DNA from: Phoebastria nigripes
Lineage: Eukaryota; Chordata; Aves; Procellariiformes; Diomedeidae
NCBI GenBank assembly: GCA_035582835.1
Contig: JAYKAV010002109.1
Coordinates: forward strand, 3,546,930 to 3,610,929
Direction: 5' to 3'
DNA: 64,000 nucleotides
Translations under genes and position numbers: made by a program
Notes under the pieces: model-generated
The model's database searches: none
The model's input: only the letters and a program-made list of their open reading frames with translations
Told to the model about the DNA's origin: nothing
Part shown: positions 1-12,430 of the stretch, piece by piece
How positions within the stretch are numbered: the first letter of the stretch is position 1
How the letters are laid out: each line of letters begins with the position of its first letter

Positions 1-1712
1 CCCTAACAGCATAAACACTTTCACATAGGTTAATCTCCTCCCATGAATGGACAAATGAAATCTCATCACCTAAATCCTCTAATGAGAGAGGGCCATTTGG
101 AAAGACCAGATAATCATTTGTCACCATTATATAACTTATCATAAGAAGATCATATCTCTTTTTAATTTTTGACATAGCCTAGAGTTTGAAATTAAGCTAA
201 TTAAACACTTGCTTTCTACTCTCCAGAACCCTGCATTTACATTTTGAATTAATGTATTATTTTATGAATTTTATAGATTATACAAAATCCACTCTCCAAA
301 CCTGGAGAGCGAAGGGGAAAATATCTTTTAAGTTTTCATAAAACCTTGATGAAAATATTATTTGGGTATTTTTCAAAGGAAATTTATTTCTTTTATTAAT
401 TATAACAAAACTGTTTCCATATATTTAAAAGTCATTTCAATATGTCAAGGCATCCTTTCATCACTGTAACCAACACACATACATTTGTATGCAAGCAAAT
501 CAGACTTCTGGAATTTTAGGGGGTACTGTATTCATTATTGCACAAGAGACAAACAGAAGTATTTGTACAACCAGAAATAAAATTTAAAAGATGGGATGCA
601 AGTTCTAGAAGACTGAGGGTAACATTATATGAAGTACTGTCAATGTAATGATTGCGATTTGGTTCTGATAGACAGGAATCTTAAACGAAGCCAGGTGCAG
701 TAGGTTTTCTGGTGAGGAAGAGTGGGAAGAAGACAACAAATGACTAATACCTGTTTCTGCCCTACACTTCTTATTCTGACAGCATTTTGTTTTATCAGTA
801 ATGGTGTATGGACCCAAAGACTGTTCATAGGAGAGAAATGAGTAGTACTTCTATTTTGTTTTTCTGCTCACAATTCTATGGAAAAAAACAAACCCAAGAA
901 TATCCAACTGCAGCTATTATCTTTGCTGTGTATATGTTATCCTTACAAAAATGTAAGGTTCTTGCATTTAAATAAATTATTTAAAAGAGGACATGTTAAT
1001 GGGCTATCATAGTTTGCTTTCTAACATCAGGGATTCTCCATGGGTATGAAGAAAACATAATCACACATATGGTGGAACTAAAATGTACTATTTTTCTTGA
1101 ATGAAATTCTCTTGTTAACTCAGCATGCACTGCATGAGACCACATATCATTTTTCAACCATCTGCACATCTCACAGTATTATGGACAGAGAATTTCTATT
1201 ATTCAGCCACTAAGATTTTATGTTGGGTGACTTGTAAGTGTGGATTCACTATAATATCTTTCATCATTGGTGGTAAATTTGGCATCTATGCAGATACTAC
1301 TTCTATTTCTACAGATTTAAATTCGAAGAATAAACTTCAATTCAAGTCTGTCCTCTGCCATTCTTGTTTCCAATACCTTACGGAACACACATCCCAGGTA
1401 ATTTAGACATATAAGCTTTTATATTATACACTAAGCTAGGAAAAGGCATTGCTCAAATTTCAAAGTTAAAGACACTTTAAGAAACATCAAGAGTCCTTGA
1501 TTGGGATTAGCTGTTTGATAAAAGAAAAACAAAACCAACCAAACAAAAAACCAAACCCACCACCCTCCATAGCAATATCTTTGCTGTCAAAAGATCAGAA
1601 GCCAACATGTTAATGAGCTGTTTTTTATGAAATGAAATCACTGCTGTTAGTGTTCACTGACTTCTGATTAATTCGTAGATAGCTTATCATAATATAGTGT
1701 TTCATGCATTAC
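1..1712. other. A+T-rich non-coding stretch
   Basis: No gene or element is recognisable. A 93-codon plus-strand frame (1125-1406) has no splice or start context and looks like chance. The C/A-rich stretch at 1517-1565 is the only structure. Confidence 0.5.
1517..1565 (+). repeat. C/A-rich low-complexity stretch
   Basis: Degenerate AAAC/ACCAA units (AAAACAAAACCAACCAAAC, then AAAAAACC and ACCCACCACCC) contain almost no G or T. The complement is a G/T-rich run like the one at 33.87-33.95 kb. Confidence 0.45.
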
Positions 1713-2002
1713 CAAATTTAAGAACTGTATTAGGAATTTTAGACCATGCCTCTCTCTCGATATTGCTGACTATCAAGGGGAATCCAATCACAAGGCACTC
1801 TTTTACTATTCGATTTATGACAGCCTCTATTTTCAAATTAGAAGTCTCAATATATACACCACCAACAAGACATTTTTCAGGAATCTCTGACATGATATTC
1901 TTGTTTGTAAAAGATATTGTGGAGATTAAATTCATTTTAATTTCCTGAGTCTGTACAGGTCTGCTTTCTTGTTTGAGATATAACACATCATCTTTGACTA
2001 TC
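1713..2002 (-). CDS. Candidate internal coding exon, 290 bp
   Basis: I do not recognise this protein. The minus-strand acceptor TTTTTAATTAGTTTCAG is followed by 96 open codons, with one base over at each end, then the donor GTAATG. The peptide begins IVKDDVLYLKQESRPVQTQE and includes CLVGGVYIETSNLKIEAV. Its alternating hydrophobic and charged residues would suit a globular alpha/beta protein. The same bases also hold an 83-codon frame on the plus strand, so length alone is not evidence. It does not join in phase to the next upstream candidate (3,063-3,270). A few frames this long are expected by chance in the window. Confidence 0.22.
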
Positions 2003-3062
2003 CTGAAACTAATTAAAAATGTGATGAGTTTTACACGAAAGGTTTTTTTTAACCTCTTCCTTAGCTTTCATTGGTTTAACCTTAGTATTAGGTTCCTTAG
2101 TATTCACAGCTCACCCATTTGGGAGTCACTTTTTTTTTAAAACATATTATGAAAATTCTGTTTAAAAGGGAATATTAATATCTAGCTGTAGCTAAGTAAT
2201 TGAACAAATTAAAATCAGGAATGGAGGGAAACAGCCAAGTATTTTTTCATCAGAATTTAGCTACTGGGTTTTGCAACTAGTCCTGCAAAGTTGCCTTTGT
2301 GCTTTCATCGTACATATACAGCATTAATCCAAAGAATAGACAATAGTGGACTTCAAGCAGACAAACAATGTAACATCAAAACAATACAACATCAAAACAA
2401 GAAAGAAGGAAAAAAATGCTACCTCAGCTCCACAACTCTGAGAACAATCTAATTCTTTTCTTTTCATGAAAAAAAGCATACTAGTGAAGCAATCAACGCT
2501 CTTCGCTGTTCTGTCATAGAACTGTATTAAATGAGTTAAATGTCAAAGCCAACAACAGAAACTGCTGGATTCTGATAAAGCCCATAGTTTGATAAAGGCT
2601 CATACGACTACTTTTTTTAACACCCACTCCCCCCAATATTTCATACTAAGTAATGAGATAAGGGGCAATGTTTTTCTAAAATTAACCTAATTTGTAACCA
2701 AGAGAACTATCCAGAGAGATACTGCAACCCATGAGCTGAGCAAAGGCCTACAGTTAAAATCCCATATTCTTTGCCTTGCTCTCTCTTTCTGTAAGCTGGG
2801 TGCTTCTCATCAGATTTCATGTAAACTACACTTTTTTCTGTCAAATTATTTTGTTTTGCGCTGCATACTAAGGTGGAGGAAAGGATTAACAGAGCCTTGA
2901 TTTGCCTGTGGCCTGCTTAGTGATATTCAAATAAAGTGATTTTTCAAACCAGTTTTTTGTTTGTGTGGGTGGAAGAATATTTTCTCCCTGCAAAGCACTA
3001 CCTCTATTCTGTTAGTGACATTTTATTTGTCCTTTATTTNATGTACCTTATTTTTATCTCAC
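2003..3062. other. Non-coding stretch between two minus-strand candidates
   Basis: Mostly A+T-rich. It contains the small tandem at 2372. On the minus strand a possible acceptor, TTTTAACTGTAG, near 2750 is followed by about 20 open codons, but no good donor was seen. Confidence 0.4.
2372..2401 (+). repeat. Two-copy tandem AACATCAAAACAA
   Basis: AACATCAAAACAATAC is followed by AACATCAAAACAAG. It is a small A-rich duplication. Confidence 0.6.
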
Positions 3063-3270
3063 TTTCATCTGGCCAGATCGGTAGTGTTCCTTCCAAGTTT
3101 CCCTAGACTTTGGCCTCATCTGCTCATTTAAGATACTATCAGGTGTTACTCTGCAGATGTCTTCATTCTTGCTCCAGTGCTGTTCTGAGTTTGTATCTAT
3201 TTCATATATAATGCCATCTGCATCTTGGAAAAGGGCCTTTGCCACTCCTTTGTCTGCCTCTCTCATTGCT
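3063..3270 (-). CDS. Candidate coding exon, 208 bp
   Basis: I do not recognise this protein. On the minus strand CCTGTCTAG precedes 69 open codons that end ...CAGATGAAA before the donor GTGAGA. The peptide from its first Met is MREADKGVAKALFQDADGII, followed by an acidic and polar stretch and a basic end (KEHYRSGQMK). The composition is hydrophilic and protein-like. The acceptor has only a weak pyrimidine tract. The exon would end in phase 0, whereas the downstream candidate at 1,713-2,002 needs phase 2, so the two do not belong together without an unseen exon. Confidence 0.22.
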
Positions 3271-6200
3271 CTAGACAGGCTTAATTATCGATGCATAGCA
3301 GCCACGGGTCTTTGCCTCTGTGGTAACAGATTGTGTTATTTTGATGATCTTTTAACTGAAACTTGCCATCACTGAACTTCCTACAAAGCACAACCTGGGT
3401 TATGCAAGCTAGTGACCCCTTTACTAGAGAGTATTATTAATTATTACATCATTTGTAATTATTATATGAAACTATAATGGCTAATTATTTGGAAACCTAA
3501 TTTAGTGACCTAATACTGTCAGGAACCATATCTTTTATTATTTTTCATTAGCAAGCAATTGCAGCTCTACCTGCAGAAGAATGCAGAGGTAGATGTCTGT
3601 GCAGATTCACATTTGGCTACTGAATCATTCGAATTCCGTGCAGTATACTGGGATCCATTCCTGAAGTATTATGCATGAAGAATCCCTGGAAAATTGTGCC
3701 CTTGATTTCCAAATTTATTTTCTGCTTGGGTCTTTTCCAGATAGCTTACTTTTAAAGTTATGGCTAATTTTTGTAAAAGGTGGCTACGCATTGTTTTCAT
3801 AAATAGTGAAAGATGGGTTCTAGAGGTCTTGCAGGACAGCATTATAAAATCCAAGGTATATCACTTGTTAATCTTTTTGCACTTTATATGATTTATATGT
3901 GGGTTTTCTTTCCCTTTGAGTAGATACAATCCCTGGTTCACGTTAGCTTTTCAAGTAATTTTTTCCCTTTACCAGTACAGTTCAACATCTTTGAAGATGG
4001 CGTACTGATTATTACCCTTTTCCATATGTACAATAAACCTTCTGTAGTACGATCTTCTATTCTGGCTAAAACTGAAACATTAAAATTTTGGGGCTAGAGA
4101 CATCCTAAATAGATAGTAACCAAGAGTCTTTGTGCAGCTAATTACAGCTTTAGAATATATTCCACGATTAGTATTATCTTTTGAATATAACACAAATTCT
4201 ATAATGTTGGATTATAAAGAGAATGTTAAAGAATATTATTTTTTCTAAAGTACTACTTTTTAAAAATGCAATACCACCTTTAAAGAAAAAATGTCTTTAA
4301 AATAACGTATATATTAGGAGCTTATGTGTTAAGAATTTTACTATCACATATGTTAACTTTAACAGCATCAAATGTTTGAACGTATAAAATACTATGTAAA
4401 TATGTAAGTATTTTTAAAAAACACGTCTGTCTAATAGGTTGTGCAGAAGCCCTCCACCTGTTTAAAGGTGAAATACAGTGTGGTTACACTATTTATTGAC
4501 ATTTCCTTTTGTTGCTGTTACTAAAAACATTATCTTTTATTATGTTCTTCATTTCCCTGCACAACATTTTTAGTATTACCAAATACTGTTGTTTAATTGT
4601 TTCTAAGTGATAATGAAAAGATAAAATGGGGAGTAATTATCTGTATGGCAGAACAGTACTGGGACGTTTTACTCATCAATTAATCACAAAACAAGTACAA
4701 GTCAATAGTGTCACACCAGATGAAAGGGAAAACTTTTCTGGGACATGTTATCCCAGAATGATGTTGGATTTAGGATACAAGAGGTGATTACTCTGGTAAA
4801 CACAACGCTACTGATAGATCCAGAATATCCTATCCAGTCTTGAAAAACAGATCTTAAGAAAGATATTGGCTAGTGGAAAGAAACTGGAGGAGAGCAGAAA
4901 GGGTAATAAGAATTTTAGAAAATACAGCTGAGGAAAATATGGAGTTGAGTTTCCTTATGTGGGAAGATAAAGATACTAAGGATCAGATGAAAGACATGAT
5001 AAACTGTCATCCATAATAAGAAAACTGTGGAGCTTTTCAGTGGTTCTGAACAGTAGGCCAAAAATAGCTGTAGCATTTGTAGAATCAACCTGACTAATAC
5101 TTTGCTTTATAAGAGCATGTACTACTTTCTGCAGTTTACATAATTAATTAAGCTCATTTGGGGATGAAATTATGTATCAGAAATGAGGATAAGGTTGGAA
5201 CTAAATATGACTTTGAACTACACTAAAATCTGAACTTATATTTATAATACACTCTGCTGGTAATGTTGCACTACTATAAATTTCTGTNTTATTGCCATGA
5301 TATATAAACATTCAGATACCTGAGGAATGTGCTTTAAATTCATGTTTATACTAATTTGCCTACCCTCTGGTGTTTAATAATGCAGCAACCCTTGCTTAGC
5401 ATTAGTAAAATAATTTAAGTAAGTGTTTTGCAATGTTCCATGAAGTGCATTAAAGCAATAATACATTCTAAGTACTTAAAAAAAGGAAACCAATAACACG
5501 GTGATACAGCTAAAAGCTCCATTAAATGAATGTAGAAGTAGCAGCCATCATAGATGGCTTGCTTTAATGTTTTTAAATTAAAGTTCCACCAGCTGATAGG
5601 TTTGACAACTATCCTTCTCTGAAAAACAAATGATCATGAGTGAAACCAGTAAAAACACAAAACTGCAAATCATTCATCGAGAATTCAGTGATTTTCTTTT
5701 TTAAATATACAACTGAAGTAACGTAGCAGGTTACACACATATTAAACCAGTGTTTAGTAACACATAATGAGTACATTGATCTGTCATAATGCTGGATATG
5801 GAGATAAAACAGTTTTGCCGTCAAAACCCATGACAACATGATTCATCATCACTGCTACTGTGGATTTAAAAGAGCACTAGGATATCATGAATGTGGTGGT
5901 ACAAGTAGAAGTTTCCTATGTCTAAATTTTTATATTTACGAGAAAGGACTAATATATTTCAAATCAGACAAATAACGGCACAGTCCAAAGTTAAGCCTTG
6001 TAGCCTTGAATCTCAAAGAATATGTAGGTTCCTAAATTAATTTTATTTCAGATTGGCAGGGATTGATGTAGAAGAGACACCTTTCCTTCCGCACAAGCCA
6101 GTCTCAATAATTTGAAAGGAGATCAAATTAGTCCTTAGACCTGTATCATCACTACACTTGAATTCAAGTAAAATTCCTATTAGTATTGGCAGCTTCTAAT

Positions 6201-7738
6201 GCATTTCCATACATTAAACATTCACATTAAACAAACTCAGCAGTTCAGCCAGAAAATTGGTGAATTCATTGTTCTTTCCAGTTATACAATCACAATTAAT
6301 AAGCAATCACCATTTGTTTCTCTGTCCTGTGTCCAGTAACATACTCTCCTTAGCACCAGGGCTTAAAACAAAACAAAACGAAGCAATCACTATATGTATG
6401 AGACATAGTAATATCTTTATATTTTCTATGGTCTATTGGAACTGTCCTCTTTCTTATTAACACACATTTGCATGATATGGGTACGCATACTTTGTAATCT
6501 ACAATTCTAATATGAATAAGTCATTGGTTTATAACACTGTGTTATACAAAGAAACTACATATACCATTACATAGAGAATCCCAAAAGAACTGTGTGAGTA
6601 TATTAAGGGAAAGAAAAGACTGGAATAGGAAGTGAGCACAGAAGGAAGAAAGGACAGAAGTAGAAATAGTTTAACTGAAGAATAGAATAAAGGAGGTAAT
6701 GAAAGGAATAACAAAGTAAGTGGATTACCTGGAACACAATAGGTTAAGAAAGAAGGAAATGAGAATAGCATGCAGCAGAGTGCATTAAGTTATGTAAAAC
6801 ATTGACTAGTAATCTAAGACCCAGAGTACGATGCTGAAGATACAGAAATTTAACACACTTTTCCAGAAGATGCATAGTGAGAATATATGAAAAAAAAANC
6901 CCAGAAGTTATTTTAGCAGAAGAATTTCAGTTTTCAGCAGTGTCAGATATAAGAAGAGCATGATAGAAAGAAAAGAACCAGAGGAAAATGAGTATTGTGA
7001 AAGAATAAATAAATTAATCTGTGAAGATTAAAAAAAAAAAAAGAAAATTAATGAAGAAAACAAATAGGAAGAAGTATGCATTGCTCAAGAACTTAGGCAG
7101 TCCTTTCAGAGACAGAGCAAGCCAAAAGAGTAACATGCAGTGGACACATTTCTATTTTTAATCTACAGACACATTCTCCTTCAAAAACGGATCCACTGAT
7201 AATGAGAGAGGGGACACCATGAGAACCATTGCGATACTTCAGTAACACTGGATGCCATAAGGATATATGAATGTAGAACTGCAAATGGTCACTGACACAT
7301 ACAGTAATTAAGATACACTTAAAGATAGTTTCCAGGCATTTTTATAAGGCCAATTTACCTTTTCTACCATCCTACAAAAAAACCCTGACTATTATTTGTT
7401 CTCACTCTGTACTCAAAGTATGAAACAAGCATGTATTTTATAATGCTGAGCCCTAACTTGATAGGCAATCCAATCATGTATTAACAAAATTACAAAGTAC
7501 AAAGAAAGGAAATAAGCAGTGAGACAAAAAGAAACTTTTTGTACTAACTACAGACAGCCAAATATTTGGATTGTATTGCTGCTGGATACTGATTTTTAAA
7601 TTGTTTGTCAATGAATCAGTTGAAGCTTTAACCTTTGTTTCTATGTAGAAATTGTATAAAGGGAAAATGTGTGAGTTTCCAAAGTAAGAATCTGAATAAA
7701 CAATTAAATATATTGGCAAACAGATTTAACACTACCAC
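3271..7738. other. Gene-desert-like stretch
   Basis: No element is recognised apart from the purine-rich tract at 6.59-7.09 kb. A 41-codon plus-strand frame at 3553-3678 follows a TTTTTCATTAG acceptor, and its C-terminus includes AVYWDPFLKYYA, but it is too short to call. Confidence 0.45.
6590..7085 (+). repeat. Purine-rich low-complexity tract
   Basis: About 500 bases are dominated by A and G on the plus strand (GGAAAGAAAAG, GAAGGAAGAAAGGACAGAAG, AAAGGAGG and similar), ending with an A13 run at 7030-7042. The tract is not a perfect microsatellite. The 80-codon minus-strand frame across it (Leu/Phe/Ser-rich) is a composition artefact. Confidence 0.55.
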
Positions 7739-7800
7739 ATAGAATGGTTGGACTTGATGATCTTAAAGGTCTTTTCCACTCTAAACGATTCTATGATTGT
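7739..7800 (+). mobile_element. CR1 3' tail fragment (about 60 bp)
   Basis: The stretch reads AGAATGGTTGGACTTGATGA, then TCTTAAAGGTCTTTTCCACT, and ends CGATTCTATGATTG. This is the diagnostic last 60 bases of avian CR1, including the terminal ATTCTATG-type repeat. The insertion is extremely 5'-truncated, with no ORF2 sequence upstream. With the longer copy near 57.4 kb it supports a bird or close relative as the source. Confidence 0.86.
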
Positions 7801-8759
7801 TATCCCTTGCCAAAAGATGGAGCTTCATACAGGAATAATATTCCCTCCAAGTTATCTCACCACATTGGTATTTTCCTTTTGGAAAGAAATAACTACTCCT
7901 AAAATAAGTTTATTTTCTCAAGTACAATGAAATGAATGTTTTCATTTTAGAAACATTCATTATACAAGGGGGGAAAATCTTGAGACTGCTATCACAGAAA
8001 TTAATTCTTTATATACATTCTTGTCAAATATTAGCATAATCTGCAAATGCAGACAGGACAAAAGGCAATGAAATGTGTTATTATTCTAGGATGTTGATAC
8101 ACAAGCTTTCCAAATTTGAAATTCAATCACAGAGATACGGAGGACATCTGGTCCTGAGTATTTGACTGAGGAATTATGTAGCAAGGACTGGGTCGTGCTA
8201 CTTTTGCCTCAAATTGGTACATTTACAAATGTATGCATTGCACCACTGTTAACTCTTATCAATTCTCTTAAATTTCCAGTTGAAAGGCAACTTACATGAT
8301 TTTCTTAAGTAGCACAGGAACCTACTTCAAATTATGCTGTTCCACATCTCATATTCTGCTTATACAAGCATCGTATCATAAATACACAAAACATGACATT
8401 TTTCTGATGAGCAACGAAGAAATAATAATTTAAGCATTTTTTAAAATTACTGCTGTCAGAATTTTGACGAGACTATTCCTATGAAACAGCTGCTGTTATA
8501 TGACTATGAAGTAGGCTATTTATCTAGAAAAATAGTAAATAAACTATCACTGTAAGCTGTTTTTAGTGTTAGCTAAGCTTGAAGCATATTTTATTTGTAT
8601 CATATTTTAATGCTGTATTAACTAGAGACAACTCCTATTTCCTGTATCCTGTTTCTCCCTAATTATAAGTGTCTTGCATTTAATTACAGAAAGAGTGCTA
8701 ATGACATCATCTTGCATCATATTAGAGACAATAAATTCTGCCTTGTGTTTCAGAGTGTT

Positions 8760-8790
8760 ATCTAACCGACTAGTAGAGAGTTGGTTAGAT
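8760..8790. repeat. Inverted repeat (8-bp arms)
   Basis: ATCTAACC (8760-8767) and GGTTAGAT (8783-8790) are exact reverse complements around a 15-base loop. Confidence 0.6.
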
Positions 8791-8945
8791 GCTCCATCTC
8801 AAGCAACCTAGGTTCACCAACTCCTTTCTATTCTTTCTTTGGGTAAACCGCAGAGTTACTGTTTGCTAGCAAAGTGTTATTTTAGTTACTCAATAATTAT
8901 GATGACTTTATTCATATTACCAAAAAGCTACAGGAACATAAAGCC

Positions 8946-8961
8946 AAAAAAAAAAAAAAAA
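8946..8961 (+). repeat. Poly(A) tract, 16 bp
   Basis: Uninterrupted run of 16 A following AAGCC. No retrotransposon body is recognisable upstream. Confidence 0.8.
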
Positions 8962-11139
8962 GTATAAGGTTTTTGTTTCACCAAATCCATTGAATCCCCC
9001 TCCACAATGTTCACGTGACATCCACCCCCACCACAAAATAAATTAAAAAAACCCCAGAAAACCTTGTTCAGAATATAATTGTCAAAATCATTGAAATAGA
9101 TGAAAGAAAACTTTCTCGGGAACTACAGACCAGGACAGTAATGGATGCATGGTTGATTAGTTAACACTAGCTCAGTCATACTCAAATAATAGAAATACAT
9201 CTGAGTCTACATTCCTAGTAAATTTTACCACGTTCCTACACACACAATGCTTTTTATATTTCAGAGGAAGAACCCTCTTATCTCACCCCTCTCCCAGTAG
9301 TTAAGGCAGCCAGTGGGCTCGGTGCTCTAAGAAGCCTGGATCTGGCATGGAACTTCCCACTGTGCTAACTCCAGTACGGGAGACTTCATCAACATTAATT
9401 GTTTCTATTCAATGACATGGCAATAGCTTTCAGATTCTCTTGATTTTTTCAATTAAAAATGGGTTTCTTTCCATAAAGTTTAATGAGTTGGTGTTAACTG
9501 TTAAAGTGTTACTGTAATGCTCCCAGAATTATCTTCATTCAGATGGCTGGACAAATATCCTTTGTATAATTAGTATTTTTGCATGATATAATATTTCTAG
9601 ATGGCTTATTATGAATATTTCTACTACAAAATTTTGTGTGAATGTTAAGTTACTACTAAAATGAAGATCAACTAAATTTTAGGAAAAAGGCAACTCTCAA
9701 ATTTAAGCACATAAGTCATGTAAACTCAAGAGAAAAGTTTACTTTTATGTCTTTTGGCTTGATAGTTCCTTGTGACAGTGAGATCTCAATGTCAGTACCT
9801 GCATTCAAAGACAAAGCTTTCTACTAGTTCAAATTGAGTAAGAATGAGAACATGGTCTAAGTTTGTAATGAAGAAACAAAATCAAAATACTAGTCTAAAA
9901 CCAGAAGAAACAGGAACATTTTTCAACTCTTCAGCCTACCGATACAAGCTTTGCAAGGCTAACAAGAATACTCTGCTAGAATAGATTATTTTCTTTACAA
10001 TAGCTTAATTCAATTATCTTGACAATATTTAGGAACATTTTCTGGAGTAAGCAGTAGTCACATGAATTCTAAAAGAAAACTTACACCAATCATNGAGCAA
10101 AGTGCCTGAAAACAGAGTGAAGGATGACCCACCAAATCACTGCAAATGTATACCTCCAGTAAAGAAATCGAGATATTCACCTCCACACAAAATAAGTAAA
10201 AAAAGAAATCAGAAAGGGACAATAAATCAATTAGGGTATCCTTCAAAAAGTTGAAGTCATCTCTAAGTGAAGAAAACAGAAAAGAAAAACTCTGGCATGT
10301 TAAATGGAAGCAGGGAACACAACGAAGATCTATCTTAAATTAAAGTCCTGTAGAAGAGGCTACAAAGCAAATTCAGCAGAATTTTGAAAAGTAATCTCCA
10401 ACTCTGGATAGTATTTTACCCAGGAGTTCTAAAAGAATTCAAGCATGAAACAGTTGAATTCTTCACCGCAAACTCAAAACTGTCTCAATAACAGACAAAG
10501 ATACTTCAGTGCCATGGGCAAATATGACACCAATTTTCCACAAAGACAACTGTGGCAGAGATATGGAAAATTACAGCAAATAAGCCTGGCTTCCTTATCA
10601 TGCAAACTAGTGGAATTTGTAATAAAACCCCCATGTATTAGAAGACACCTGAATAAATAAGATATCTTTAATGAGTCAATACAGCTTTTGTTAAGAAAAG
10701 TCATGCTTTCTTTGAAAAAGCCAGCATGTATGCAGATAAAAAAGATTGACTGATATCACACACTCCAAAAGACCTTGACCAGAAATGTCTCTAATACTTG
10801 CAAATATTGATAGCTGTCAGCAGTTATTGAAAAATATGGCTTTGGGGAAAGTAGGTCTTTTGGGTAGAGAAAAAAAATTAATGTTTTATGAAAAATACTA
10901 CTTTAAAATTAAAATACAACATGTCAATACATGATACACAGAGGCAGTTGCATTTTCAGCATAATACTGCTTTCATGCACTAAACAGCAAAAATAAGTTG
11001 AGTGTAGTGTCCCAAAATATTAAAGAATGGCAATATATAAAAAATGAAAAAGAACAAGTGGCTGATCATTTTCTTGAACATAGAATAATTGTATTTTGCA
11101 AGTTAATGTTGGTTCACCTGAGCTCTTCAGAAAAACAGG

Positions 11140-11320
11140 AGCGATATCTTACATATATGTGCATTTATAAATATATATGTACATAATATACATGAACTGC
11201 ATTATTTTTGCATATAATCACAAGAAACAGATGTAAAAAAAAAAAGAAGGAATCCACTTCAACCCAGCATTTCTTTATATACATATATGAGTACATATAT
11301 CTATATTTCTGTATATTGTT
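11140..11320 (+). repeat. TATA/CATA-rich low-complexity stretch
   Basis: Clusters of ATATAT and ACATATA (around 11150-11195 and 11275-11320) lie on either side of an A11 run at 11235-11245. There is no fixed repeat unit. Confidence 0.5.
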
Positions 11321-11637
11321 TTAAATTAGATTTGACAAATTCTGTCTAAATTACAACTTCACATTGATTTCTTCATAAATCACAACTTCAACCTCAGTCA
11401 TCTACAGAATGCTTTCAAACAAAACCAAGCTAGAGTTCAAAAAACAGTACTCAAAGGAAACTGAAAATATCTTGCGATCATTTAAAAACAAAAAGGAAAA
11501 TTGAAAACTAGTTTATGGTCAAGTCCCAGAACTTAGCCACAGACATCTTTAACAGTGATTATTTTTATGAAAGTAGTTTCTGCACCAGTTAGGTTCAGAT
11601 CCTCCTTTCTTCACTTACCACGTGCCTAGAGCCAGGT

Positions 11638-11762
11638 TTAGTTCCTTTCCTTGGTCCTGTGGGCTTTGGCAGCTTCATTTGCCAGACGAACCAGCTCACT
11701 GACAGCCACGAGTGTAATCAGCTCTGGATCCTGCTCTCCATATGGCAGACTATTGTTTTCAA
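11638..11762 (-). CDS. Candidate terminal coding exon with stop (downstream member of exon pair)
   Basis: I do not recognise this protein. Reading the minus strand, a T-rich tract ending AAATGTAG is a good acceptor. The open frame then runs 41 codons to TAA at 11640-11638. Its peptide begins ENNSLPYGEQDPELITLVAV and ends in a basic helix, KAHRTKERN. The frame is continued exactly from the candidate exon at 12,431-12,527. Codons are strongly coding-like (CTG, GTG, GCC, CAG, AAG, GAG), and the other two frames stop early. A consensus GTAAGT donor lies just past the stop (11618-11613), so the exon could also be alternatively spliced or have a spliced 3' UTR. No clear poly(A) signal is close by. 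It could be the last exon of a real gene, a decayed exon, or chance. Confidence 0.42.
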
Positions 11763-12430
11763 CTACATTTAAAAAAAAAACAAAACGTGCCCATAGCGAG
11801 GTGCATTGGATTCATACTAAATATAGCCAACACTTCTTCCCAATGCAATCAGTTGCTTTGCTGACAAGTTTCCAGTCACTGTATTCAAACTCTTCTTACT
11901 CTTCAGTAATTGCTATTACTGACAAAACAGAGGGCCTACAGTTTTATTTGCCAAGGCCTTTATGTTTTTTTGCTAAACTCTGAACGAGACTAACAAAACA
12001 TGGCACATAACCAAAGGGAGACTTTTCTGCTGGTCTGAAAGCCCCCAAGACAATTTCCAGCAGAGTTGCAAGCAGGCTACCTCTCAGGTTTGCTACACTT
12101 ATATGCAAACTCCAGATATCTGCTTAATCTTTTAAAACTAAACTTTAATCTGTAGAGGGAAATGGCAGGCTGAGAGGGGATTCCTGGCAGCTGCTCACTG
12201 AACTATTGGCTGGGGCCAACTGGGAAAGACAATCACACGAAAACAAAGTAAAACTGGATATTGACTGAAAGCAAAACACAACAAAACCAAACAAACCTTA
12301 AAAATATAGAGGATAGTATTCATGGTCCTTTTGAGGTTCCATTTGTTTCAGTCATAGTGCTGATCTGGAAATACACTTGTATTTTGCTCAAATGAGAAAA
12401 ACTGTGCACCTACACATTACACACACTCAC
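11763..12430. other. Proposed intron between the paired minus-strand exon candidates
   Basis: It begins (minus strand) with GTGAGT at 12430 and ends with a T-rich tract and AAATGTAG at 11763. The 668 bases between contain no repeat I recognise. Its status as an intron depends entirely on the exon pair. Confidence 0.33.

Larger units (their letters stand above)
7801..11612. other. Gene-desert-like stretch
   Basis: Holds the A16 tract (8946), the 8760 inverted repeat and the TATA-rich block near 11.2 kb. Frames at 10,445-10,704 overlap on both strands and carry no other signal. Nothing else is recognisable. Confidence 0.5.

Noticed and set aside
6529..6771. 80-codon Leu/Phe/Ser-rich minus-strand frame
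   Set aside because: It is the complement of a purine-rich tract, so the composition is an artefact.
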